Shown here piece after piece: positions 1 through 5,255 of a stretch of 9,525 bases of DNA (its first letter is position 1; every line of letters starts with the position of its first letter). A model generated the notes under the pieces. The model was not told the DNA's origin. It did no database searches and saw only the letters and a list, made by a program, of their open reading frames with translations. The stretch comes from an uncultured Rikenellaceae bacterium (GTDB taxonomy: Bacteria > Bacteroidota > Bacteroidia > Bacteroidales > Rikenellaceae): positions 1 through 9,525 of the forward strand of contig CAMWRR010000057.1 in the NCBI GenBank assembly GCA_947176715.1, written 5' to 3'. A program made the position numbers and the translations under genes.

Positions 1-505
1 TGTAGAAGCGCGACAATATCTCGCGTTCGTCGTCCTTTACCACCGGCGAGAGCTGTTGCATGTCGCCTATCATGAGCAGCTGCACCCCGCCGAACGGCTC
101 GGAGCTACGGCGATAGCGGCACAATACGTCGCTTATGGCGTCGAGCAGATCGCTGCGCACCATACTTATCTCGTCTATTATGAGAAGCTGCAGGCCTCTG
201 ATTATACGCACCTTCTCTTTGCGTAGCGTGAAAAACCGGTTTTGCGTGTTCGTATCGCCGCCTCTTTGCGAGAACGGGGTATAGGGGCCCGGCGATATCT
301 GGAAAAACGAGTGTATGGTCACCCCTCCGGCATTGAGGGCCGCCACACCCGTGGGTGCCACCACTATCATGGCCTTGTCCAGACGGGAGCGCAGACTTTT
401 GAGAAACGTCGTCTTCCCAGTGCCGGCCTTACCCGTCAGAAACACGTTGGCACGCGTGTTCTGCAACAGATCGTACGCGAGCTCGAACTCCGGATTGGTC
501 TCCAT
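1..505 (-). CDS. PIF1/RecD-like AAA helicase, N-terminal part (runs off left edge)
   Basis: This is the first 168 codons of a superfamily 1 helicase; the rest lies beyond the left edge. Visible motifs in order are Walker A GKAGTGKT (residues 25-32), motif Ia APTGVAALNAGG (50-61), Walker B/motif II DEISM (111-115) and motif III GDMQQLSPV (147-155). This set and spacing are typical of PIF1-type 5'-3' DNA helicases, which couple ATP hydrolysis to DNA unwinding. Bacteroidota carry PIF1-like proteins that begin in the same style as METNPEFELAYDLL and are several hundred residues long. I take ATG at 505 as the start because the homology begins almost at once after it; an AT-rich stretch with a possible promoter lies just upstream. 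The exact substrate cannot be told from this fragment. RecD2 is a less likely alternative, because the ATPase core starts too near the N-terminus. Confidence 0.88.
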   Translation of the reverse strand, partial: METNPEFELAYDLLQNTRANVFLTGKAGTGKTTFLKSLRSRLDKAMIVVAPTGVAALNAGGVTIHSFFQISPGPYTPFSQRGGDTNTQNRFFTLRKEKVRIIRGLQLLIIDEISMVRSDLLDAISDVLCRYRRSSEPFGGVQLLMIGDMQQLSPVVKDDEREILSRFY

Positions 506-522
506 TCAGCAGTTTTTTACCG

Positions 523-554
523 TAAAGATATAGATTTTGAACTCAATGTGAAAA
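523..554 (-). promoter_or_regulatory. Possible Bacteroidota-type promoter of the helicase gene
   Basis: On the minus strand TTTT (554-551) is followed after 20 bp by TATCTTTA (530-523). This resembles the Bacteroidota housekeeping promoter TTTG-(19-21)-TAnnTTTG, with one mismatch in each box. It sits in the AT-rich gap just before the helicase ATG, so a transcript would have a leader of roughly ten bases. Such loose matches arise easily in AT-rich DNA, so this is only a suggestion. Confidence 0.28.
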
Positions 555-559
555 TATAT

Positions 560-745
560 TTAGAATATGGCATCTTTCCGCACCGCTATCATCTGATTTA
601 TATTGGCTTCGGTGCCGGTTGATACGTAGGATGCGACCGTGTATCGGGCCGTCGGGTCTGTCGCCGACCCCGGCATCGGATTCCGCAAAGCCCCGGACAC
701 GAAGCATCCGCCGACCGGGGTCACGACATGGAGAGCCGATGTCAT
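560..745 (-). CDS. Possible small hypothetical protein (61 aa) coupled to comM
   Basis: This 61-codon frame starts with ATG overlapping the comM stop in the sequence ATGA, an arrangement typical of translational coupling. Its third codon positions are mostly G or C, as in the neighbouring genes, and it ends in TAA just where the DNA turns AT-rich. I do not recognise the product. It has no membrane segment, signal peptide or obvious motif; it begins MTSALHVVTPVGG and ends with a mixed polar segment. If real, it would be co-transcribed with comM. Against it, open frames of this length are common by chance in GC-rich DNA, and no known family can be named. It may equally be spacer. Confidence 0.33.
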   Translation of the reverse strand: MTSALHVVTPVGGCFVSGALRNPMPGSATDPTARYTVASYVSTGTEANINQMIAVRKDAIF

Positions 746-2280
746 AACATAGCGTTGGCCTCCTGGTCGTAACTACGGTACTGAACCGCCTCGGCTATGT
801 GGTCGGAGGTGATGTCGTCGACACCGTCGATGTCGGCTATCGTGCGGGCCACTTTGAGTATTCGGTGGTAGGCGCGTGCGCTTAGCCCCATCGCCTCTAT
901 GGCTCCGTTGAGCAGATCGCGGCTCTGGCGGCTGAGGGCGCAATATCTCTCCACCATGCGCGAGTTCATGCCGGCGTTGGTGTGTACGCCTGTGCCTGCG
1001 AATCTTGCCGTCTGTATGGCTCTGGCCGCCTCCACCCGGGCCCTTATCTGCGCGCTCGTCTCGGCGGGGGCGGACTGCGACAGCTCCGACACCTTTACGG
1101 GCAACACCTCTATGTGTATGTCTACGCGGTCGAGCAGAGGGCCCGATATCTTGCTCCGGTACCGTTTTATGTCGCCTATCTTGCAGGTGCACTCCTTGTC
1201 GGGGTGGGTATAATAGCCGCACGGACACGGATTCATGGAGGCCACGAGCATGAAGCGGGCAGGGTACTCGATACTGTAACGGGCGCGCGATATGGTTATG
1301 ACCCCGTCTTCGAGCGGTTGGCGCATCACTTCGAGCACTGCGCGGTTGTATTCGGGCATCTCGTCGAGGAAGAGCACCCCGTTGTGCGACAGCGATATCT
1401 CGCCGGGCTGTGGGTTGGTGCCGCCGCCCACCAATGCCACGTTGGATATGGTGTGGTGGGGCGAGCGAAAGGGACGTCGCGTCATAAGTCCGCATTCGGC
1501 CCCGATCTTTCCAGCCACCGAGTGTATCTTGGTGGTCTCCAACGCCTCGTCCAGAGTAAGCGGCGGCATTATGGTGGGTATGCGTCGTGCCAGCATAGTC
1601 TTGCCTGCGCCCGGAGGCCCTACCATCAGTATGTTGTGACCGCCGGCCGCGGCTATCTCCAACGCCCGTTTGGTTATCTGCTGGCCTTTGACATCGCTGA
1701 AATCTATGTCGTAACGGCAGGCTCCGTCGTAGAACTCCTCTTTCATGTCGACGGTGACAGGCTCCATGCGTGCCTTGCCGTCGAAGTGGTCGACCACCTC
1801 GCGCAGAGAGTGCGCCCCATAGACGGTAAGCCCCTCCACCACGGCCGCCTCGCGTGCGTTCTCCCACGGCAGTATCATCGCGCCGAACCCCTCCTCGCGT
1901 GCCTTTACGGCCATAGGCAAGGCTCCCGATATGGGTTTGAGGTTACCGTCTAACGAAAGCTCGCCCATCGTTACACACTCGTCTATACCGCTGTGGCTCA
2001 CCTGTCCCGATGCCGCCAATATGCCGAGAGCTATGGGCAGGTCGTAGAGCGACCCCTCCTTCTTGATGTCGGCGGGGGCCATGTTGATGACCGTCTTCTG
2101 CCCCGGAACCCTGAAGCCGTTGTTCTCGAAGGCGGAGAATATGCGTTGCTGGCTCTCCCTGACGGCGTTGTCGGGGAGGCCCACTATGTAGGTCTGCACC
2201 CCCGGCGACACATTGACCTCTATGGTGATGGTTATGGCGTCGATGCCTACGAGGGCGTTGCTGTAACATTTTACTAACAT
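742..2280 (-). CDS. comM: YifB/ComM family Mg-chelatase-like AAA+ ATPase
   Basis: The product is 512 residues, the usual length for this family. It has the ChlI-like N-terminal domain (about 20-140), Walker A GPPGAGKT (221-228), Walker B VLFLDE (302-307), a Cys cluster C352/C354/C364/C366 typical of YifB zinc-like knuckles, an arginine in SGPLLDRVD (R385), and the C-terminal Mg-chelatase helical domain (about 415-505). In Vibrio and relatives ComM is a hexameric helicase that drives branch migration during natural transformation; in most other bacteria, including Bacteroidota, the role is less certain but probably in recombination. The frame stays open upstream to 2391, but I place the start at ATG 2280 because family members begin with MLVKCYSNALVGIDA or a close variant. 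The upstream 37 codons are AT-rich and lack family similarity. The stop overlaps the start of a possible small downstream gene. Confidence 0.95.
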   Translation of the reverse strand: MLVKCYSNALVGIDAITITIEVNVSPGVQTYIVGLPDNAVRESQQRIFSAFENNGFRVPGQKTVINMAPADIKKEGSLYDLPIALGILAASGQVSHSGIDECVTMGELSLDGNLKPISGALPMAVKAREEGFGAMILPWENAREAAVVEGLTVYGAHSLREVVDHFDGKARMEPVTVDMKEEFYDGACRYDIDFSDVKGQQITKRALEIAAAGGHNILMVGPPGAGKTMLARRIPTIMPPLTLDEALETTKIHSVAGKIGAECGLMTRRPFRSPHHTISNVALVGGGTNPQPGEISLSHNGVLFLDEMPEYNRAVLEVMRQPLEDGVITISRARYSIEYPARFMLVASMNPCPCGYYTHPDKECTCKIGDIKRYRSKISGPLLDRVDIHIEVLPVKVSELSQSAPAETSAQIRARVEAARAIQTARFAGTGVHTNAGMNSRMVERYCALSRQSRDLLNGAIEAMGLSARAYHRILKVARTIADIDGVDDITSDHIAEAVQYRSYDQEANAML

Positions 2281-2384
2281 ACGGCGGAGGAATGATACAT
2301 TAAGCCGTAAAGGTAGTAAAATTAGATTTAATGTTATACGGATTAGTACATAAATTGGAATAATGTCGTTTGTGGCTCGCCTGT

Positions 2385-2408
2385 CCCGCAATCGGCATAT
2401 CTTGCGGG
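2385..2408. repeat. Inverted repeat upstream of comM
   Basis: CCCGCAA (2385-2391) and TTGCGGG (2402-2408) form a perfect 7-bp stem with a 10-base loop; allowing one bulged C extends it by GT/AC. On the plus strand a run of five T follows after a short gap, but no plus-strand gene ends here. It lies about 105 bp before the comM start and could be a protein-binding site or chance. Confidence 0.4.
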
Positions 2409-2623
2409 GACATCGCTTTTTAATATCAAGTGATTCCTATAGTGTTTTGGTTATCGGTGCGGCGCAGGAGATTTTGTGCGGTTGGAGTGGGTTAAACGTT
2501 TTTTCGGGTTTCAATCCATAACCGTCGGGGAAGTATTTCTACTCACCGCGAGGTGCGATCCGCTCGTCACCTCCGCTCTACTGCTGGGCCGCCAAGCGGA
2601 ATGTGTTTCTTCGTATTTGCTCG

Positions 2624-2654
2624 GACCGGAAAATCCATGATTTATTTACCGGAC
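2624..2654. repeat. Imperfect palindrome just after the first Fic gene
   Basis: CCGG blocks at 2626-2629 and 2649-2652 enclose a perfect AAATC-CAT-GATTT hairpin. It lies 8 bp beyond the stop of the Fic gene and could be a 3' stem in its mRNA. It lacks a T-run on the minus strand, so I do not call it an intrinsic terminator. Confidence 0.35.
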
Positions 2655-2662
2655 AGTAATAA

Positions 2663-3697
2663 TTAAAAATATGTTTTAACTGCAAAGACGAACTGGTCAA
2701 TGAATATGCGCTTGAAAGCGGTGATATTGTTCTGCTCATAGAACATCAGCATCGCTTTTTTGTAGTCTATCGAGTCCACTGTGCGGAATGAGATAGGGCA
2801 ATAGCCATTGGCAATGAGTATGCCGTTGCTGACAATACGGGCAGTACGTTTATTGCCGTCTGTGAATGCCTGAATGTAGCTTAGTAAGACAAGTGCGAGC
2901 AGGGCTTTCTCAAATATATTGTTTTTACTATTGATAAGCCGTACCGTATCCTCAAGAGCCTCACGAATCTGAAATTCGTTGTCGAGAGGAGTGTATTTGG
3001 TTCCGGTAATACCGACACGGCGATGTCGTATGTTTCTTGTCAGTCCCAATTCTTTTGTTAGTAACGCATGAATCTCCTCGATGCGTGCAACATTCAAATC
3101 TTTCAGATAGTTGGGTAGATCAAGAATGAAATCGAGCGCATCTTTATGATTGAGGAGCATGATGGCCTCCTCTTTTGTTTTTCCGTTGGCTGTCTGTTTC
3201 TCTTTCAGCAGACGTTCTGTCTCCAGCAACGAATAGGTATTTCCTTCGATCTGGGATGATTTCCATGACAGGTCAATGCCGAGTCTCTCCATCTCTCTTC
3301 GGTATTCCATCTCAGACATCTCGGACAAGTGTTGACGGAAGAGCCTCTGGGCGTCGTCAAGTATGTTCAATTCTTCTTGGGTAAATAAATTTACGTTAGG
3401 AAGAATTTCATTGATAAGCCCGAAATTGAACGACTCCTGAATTTGACGTTCGTCCACATCCTTGTCGAAGTATGTGTCTATATCGAGCTCCATAGTGACA
3501 TGTGCCTGCGGCGTGAGGCGATAGCGTGTTGCCGGTCCGCGGCCGATAACTTCTATATCTCCGTTTTTGACCGCATTCGCAATAAGCCGTTTAAGCGTAG
3601 CCGTACTAGGTGCGTTAGTCAATGCCGCTCCGATTTCGGCTCTCGATGCCTCCGGATTATAGCGTAGGAATTGGAACATTTCGATGTTCTGTGCCAT
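2663..3697 (-). CDS. Fic family protein with N-terminal winged-helix-like domain and degenerate Fic motif
   Basis: The product has 344 residues. Residues 1-62 look like a winged helix-turn-helix (SRAEIGAALTNAPSTATLKRLI, then a basic GRGPATRYRLT wing). Next come a Fic N-terminal region with the inhibitory motif S147-SQI-E151-G152, as in class II Fic proteins, and the Fic core around residues 195-300. Fic enzymes normally transfer AMP or a related group to a hydroxyl side chain of a target protein using the His of HPFxxGN(G/K)R. Here the motif reads IQAFTDGNKRTAR (275-287), so Gln276 (codon CAG) stands where His should be, while the anion-hole GN and Arg284/Arg287 remain. The protein may be catalytically dead or use altered chemistry, or this may be a family trait. 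The gene is visibly AT-richer than its neighbours, which suggests recent acquisition. It has its own candidate promoter, and the DNA-binding segment suggests self-regulation. Confidence 0.9.
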   Translation of the reverse strand: MAQNIEMFQFLRYNPEASRAEIGAALTNAPSTATLKRLIANAVKNGDIEVIGRGPATRYRLTPQAHVTMELDIDTYFDKDVDERQIQESFNFGLINEILPNVNLFTQEELNILDDAQRLFRQHLSEMSEMEYRREMERLGIDLSWKSSQIEGNTYSLLETERLLKEKQTANGKTKEEAIMLLNHKDALDFILDLPNYLKDLNVARIEEIHALLTKELGLTRNIRHRRVGITGTKYTPLDNEFQIREALEDTVRLINSKNNIFEKALLALVLLSYIQAFTDGNKRTARIVSNGILIANGYCPISFRTVDSIDYKKAMLMFYEQNNITAFKRIFIDQFVFAVKTYF

Positions 3698-3717
3698 GTC
3701 ATTAAGCTTTATCGGTT

Positions 3718-3754
3718 CAAAATTAACGGTTTTTCATGAAAAATCGGCTCAATT
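3718..3754 (-). promoter_or_regulatory. Candidate promoter of the winged-helix Fic gene
   Basis: On the minus strand TAATTTTG (3725-3718) matches the Bacteroidota -7 consensus TAnnTTTG exactly, about 20 bp before the Fic start codon. The upstream element is weaker: ATTG (3753-3750) matches TTTG at three of four bases, at a slightly long spacing of 24 bp. It falls inside the terminator stem and the ATCGGC repeat cluster, so a protein binding those repeats would block the promoter. The -7 box is the stronger part of this call. Confidence 0.5.
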
Positions 3755-3783
3755 CGGGCTTGTTTTTACCCGATTAAGCCGAT
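3738..3783 (-). terminator. Intrinsic terminator of the suf-fic-tmk transcript
   Basis: Read on the minus strand, an arm at 3783-3769 (begins ATCGGCTTAAT, ends CGGG) pairs with an arm at 3758-3743 (begins CCCG, ends GAGCCGAT). The stem has 15 pairs with one bulged A and one U-G wobble, and a 10-base loop (UAAAAACAAG). It is followed directly by UUUU (3742-3739). It begins 54 bp after the tmk stop. The wobble pair would be a C-A mismatch on the opposite strand, so the hairpin is best suited to minus-strand RNA. Confidence 0.85.
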
Positions 3784-3802
3784 ATTTGAGCCGATGGCCG
3801 AT
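3743..3802. repeat. Cluster of ATCGGC repeats, direct and inverted
   Basis: On the plus strand TTAAGCCGAT (3774-3783) and TTGAGCCGAT (3786-3795) are direct repeats with a 12-bp period that differ by one base. A third shorter copy, GCCGAT, follows at 3797-3802. The perfect inverted partner ATCGGCTCAA is at 3743-3752. Part of this cluster forms the terminator stem. The extra upstream copies are not needed for termination and could be operator half-sites or an alternative pairing partner. Confidence 0.7.
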
Positions 3803-3837
3803 TTTCACACTTACTCTCACATGAACCGCATCTTGTG

Positions 3838-4524
3838 TTATCGTGCCTTGCGATTCCCGAATATCACCTCAGCAATCTTCCCGAATATCTCGCGGGGCGG
3901 CAACATCTCGCCCTCTTCGGAGGCGCAGTCTATTACAGCGGTGCTTCGGTCTGTGGCGGCGAGGTCGAGATACTCCAGCCGCACCCTCTCCTGCAGTGGA
4001 AGCGACGCCTCGTGTATGTCTTTTTTGCCGTCGAGGTAGTCTCTGTCGTCACCGCTACGTTCGCCGGTCAGACGGCTTACGGTGAAGCCGAACGGCACGT
4101 CGAGAAATAGCGTTATGTCGGGACGGGGTATGGCGTAGTCGCCGTATTCGCGTTGGAGAATCCACTGGCGCATACGACGTTTATCGTCACGGTCGGTCAC
4201 CTTGGCGCACTGATAGGCTATGTTGGAGGCAACGTAACGGTCGACCACCACGGCCTTGCCCTCGGCGAGCCACCCCTCTATCACGGGTGCGGCGCATCTG
4301 CGGTCTCCGGCGTATAGCAGGGCCGCCAGCTGGGGGTCCACCGTGTCGGCATCGCCGAAGTCGCCGCGCAGGAAACGGGCTATAGTCTCACCGTAAGCCG
4401 AGGCGTCGAAACGGGGAAAGTGCAGATACTCCGTCTCTATGCCCCTTGCGGCGAACTCCTCTCTTATCATGGCTACCTGCGTCGACTTTCCGGCGCCGTC
4501 GAGCCCCTCTATCACGATAAACAT
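3838..4524 (-). CDS. tmk: Thymidylate kinase (dTMP kinase)
   Basis: The 228-residue product phosphorylates dTMP to dTDP with ATP, an essential cytoplasmic step of dTTP synthesis. It has the P-loop GLDGAGKST (7-15), the nucleotide-binding DRYVASNIAY segment (95-104), the PDITLFLDVP strand (135-144) and a lid region rich in Arg and Asp (GERSGDDRDYLDGKKDIHE, 154-172). The start at ATG 4524 puts the first beta strand, MFIVIEGLDG, right at the N-terminus, as expected. It is slightly longer than common bacterial homologues (about 205-215). It is the last gene of the suf operon. The element at 4531-4687 now separates it from the Fic gene, and its expression presumably depends on read-through from upstream. 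I see no clear promoter of its own. Confidence 0.95.
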   Translation of the reverse strand: MFIVIEGLDGAGKSTQVAMIREEFAARGIETEYLHFPRFDASAYGETIARFLRGDFGDADTVDPQLAALLYAGDRRCAAPVIEGWLAEGKAVVVDRYVASNIAYQCAKVTDRDDKRRMRQWILQREYGDYAIPRPDITLFLDVPFGFTVSRLTGERSGDDRDYLDGKKDIHEASLPLQERVRLEYLDLAATDRSTAVIDCASEEGEMLPPREIFGKIAEVIFGNRKAR

Positions 4525-4527
4525 ATC

Positions 4528-4530
4528 TTA
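4528..4530. repeat. Left TTA target-site duplication
   Basis: TTA here is repeated at 4688-4690 on the other side of the miniature element. Removing the element and one copy restores a continuous sequence in which the tmk start codon lies 3 bp from the fic stop. Confidence 0.7.
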
Positions 4531-4687
4531 GAAGTTGTTTAAATTTTTTTGATTCCTTGCCGATGTTTTGAAGCTGTTTTCCCTTCTACTTCTTTGCCTG
4601 ATAGTTCACTATGAGGCTATATCGTAGTAGTGGATATGACTCGAAAACAGCTCTCAAAACATTCGGCAAAAAAATTCAAACAGCTTC
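4531..4687. mobile_element. MITE-like element with long inverted repeats and TTA target duplication
   Basis: The 157-bp element begins GAAGTTGTTTAAATTTTTTT and ends with the inverse of GAAGCTGTTTGAATTTTTTT. The inverted repeats extend inward to 4581 on the left (51 bases) and 4643 on the right (45 bases). They differ by two substitutions, two single-base gaps and an 8-base insertion (GATTCCTT, 4551-4558) in the left arm. Both ends are flanked by TTA (4528-4530 and 4688-4690), a 3-bp target duplication of the TNA type made by several IS5-related transposases. The roughly 60-bp centre has no room for a transposase and contains a small hairpin (GCCT at 4596-4599 with AGGC at 4614-4617, inner ATAG/CTAT). 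It would need a transposase supplied in trans. The transcribed element can fold into one long hairpin between fic and tmk. Confidence 0.85.
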
Positions 4688-4690
4688 TTA
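4688..4690. repeat. Right TTA target-site duplication, also the fic stop codon
   Basis: On the minus strand this triplet is TAA, the stop codon of the class III Fic gene. The target duplication therefore kept the stop codon intact, and the Fic reading frame was not extended or cut. Confidence 0.7.
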
Positions 4691-5251
4691 ATCCGAATTA
4701 TAGCCCTCGTAATAGTACGATTGCTCTATGCCTTTGAATATAACCTCCCGGTCGTCTGTCTTGTCGGTCAGGGCCGCCTGTAAGAGGAAGCGTAGTTCAA
4801 GGTCGTTGACGGGGCTGCGTTCCATGGCCTGCAGATAGAGATTTTTATCTACGCTTCGCCAGTCGACGACCTTTCCGAGATTCTTTTTCAGAATCATGTC
4901 GAGCCATATTCTCGTCGACCGTCCGTTACCCTCCATGAAAGGGTGGGCGATGTTCATCTCTACGTATTTTGCGATAATCTCCTCGAAAGTCGTCTCCGGC
5001 ATCTTTTCTATCACGGGGAGTATGGCATCGAGAAACATGGCGTTAGCAAATCGGAAGTTCCCTTTGGAGATGTTGTGTTTGCGTATCTTGCCGGCGAAGT
5101 CGTATAGCCCGTCGAACAGATATTCGTGTATGCGGCACAATCCCTCCACCGTGCCCGGCTCTATCTTATCTATGGCTCCGGTCTCGAACAGAGCTTTGGC
5201 TTTTGCAAGGCTCCGACTGTCTATGCGGTATTGCTCCGGTCTCTTTCCCAT
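4688..5251 (-). CDS. Class III Fic protein adenylyltransferase (NmFic-like)
   Basis: The product has 187 residues, close to the Neisseria meningitidis Fic protein (about 190). It carries an intact Fic motif HPFMEGNGRSTR (103-114, catalytic His103) and, near the C-terminus, the inhibitory helix motif S178-YYY-E182-G183. That combination defines class III: a stand-alone Fic domain inhibited by its own C-terminal helix until the helix is moved or modified. Fic enzymes of this type transfer AMP from ATP to hydroxyl residues; some bacterial relatives modify DNA gyrase subunit B. The flap around residues 58-68 (KHNISKGNFRF) fits target docking. The gene starts 4 bp after the sufS stop and, before the element inserted, would have ended 3 bp before tmk, so it is an integral operon member rather than an obvious insert. 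No antitoxin gene is adjacent; none is needed for class III. The target is unknown. Confidence 0.94.
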   Translation of the reverse strand: MGKRPEQYRIDSRSLAKAKALFETGAIDKIEPGTVEGLCRIHEYLFDGLYDFAGKIRKHNISKGNFRFANAMFLDAILPVIEKMPETTFEEIIAKYVEMNIAHPFMEGNGRSTRIWLDMILKKNLGKVVDWRSVDKNLYLQAMERSPVNDLELRFLLQAALTDKTDDREVIFKGIEQSYYYEGYNSD

Positions 5252-5255
5252 ATCC

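Larger units (their letters stand above)
2281..2662. other. Gene-free spacer of 382 bp with several inverted repeats
   Basis: I find no convincing gene here. The half next to comM is AT-rich and probably holds its promoter, although no clear TAnnTTTG box is visible. A 33-codon open run without a start codon (2538-2437, minus) ends in TAG and contains KYFPDGYGLKPEKTFN, which looks protein-like. It could be a relic of a lost gene or part of a dispersed repeat. Small inverted repeats lie at 2385-2408, 2550-2573 (GAGGTG/CACCTC) and 2624-2654. None has the T-run expected of a terminator for the Fic gene that ends at 2663. Confidence 0.6.

Noticed and set aside
982..1953. A 323-codon open frame on the plus strand opposite comM
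   Set aside because: It lies wholly antisense to a well-supported comM gene, its product has low-complexity composition (many His, Tyr, Arg, Gly) and no known motif, and long antisense frames are expected in GC-rich coding DNA.
2281..2391. A longer ComM with 37 extra N-terminal residues
   Set aside because: The region is AT-rich intergenic DNA, and the residues do not resemble the family, which begins at MLVKCYSNALVGIDA.
2550..2573. GAGGTG/CACCTC inverted repeat as a regulatory element
   Set aside because: Only six base pairs with a 12-base loop and no link to a promoter or T-run; too weak to list on its own.
4531..4687. The inverted repeats after the fic gene as an ordinary intrinsic terminator
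   Set aside because: Arms of 45-51 bases separated by about 60 bases, with TTA duplications on both sides, fit a miniature transposon far better. It could still affect transcription as a hairpin.
2663..5251. The two Fic genes as a toxin-antitoxin pair of the FicTA type
   Set aside because: FicTA needs a small antitoxin with an inhibitory helix next to a toxin that lacks one. Here each Fic protein carries its own inhibitory motif, and tmk and a terminator separate them.
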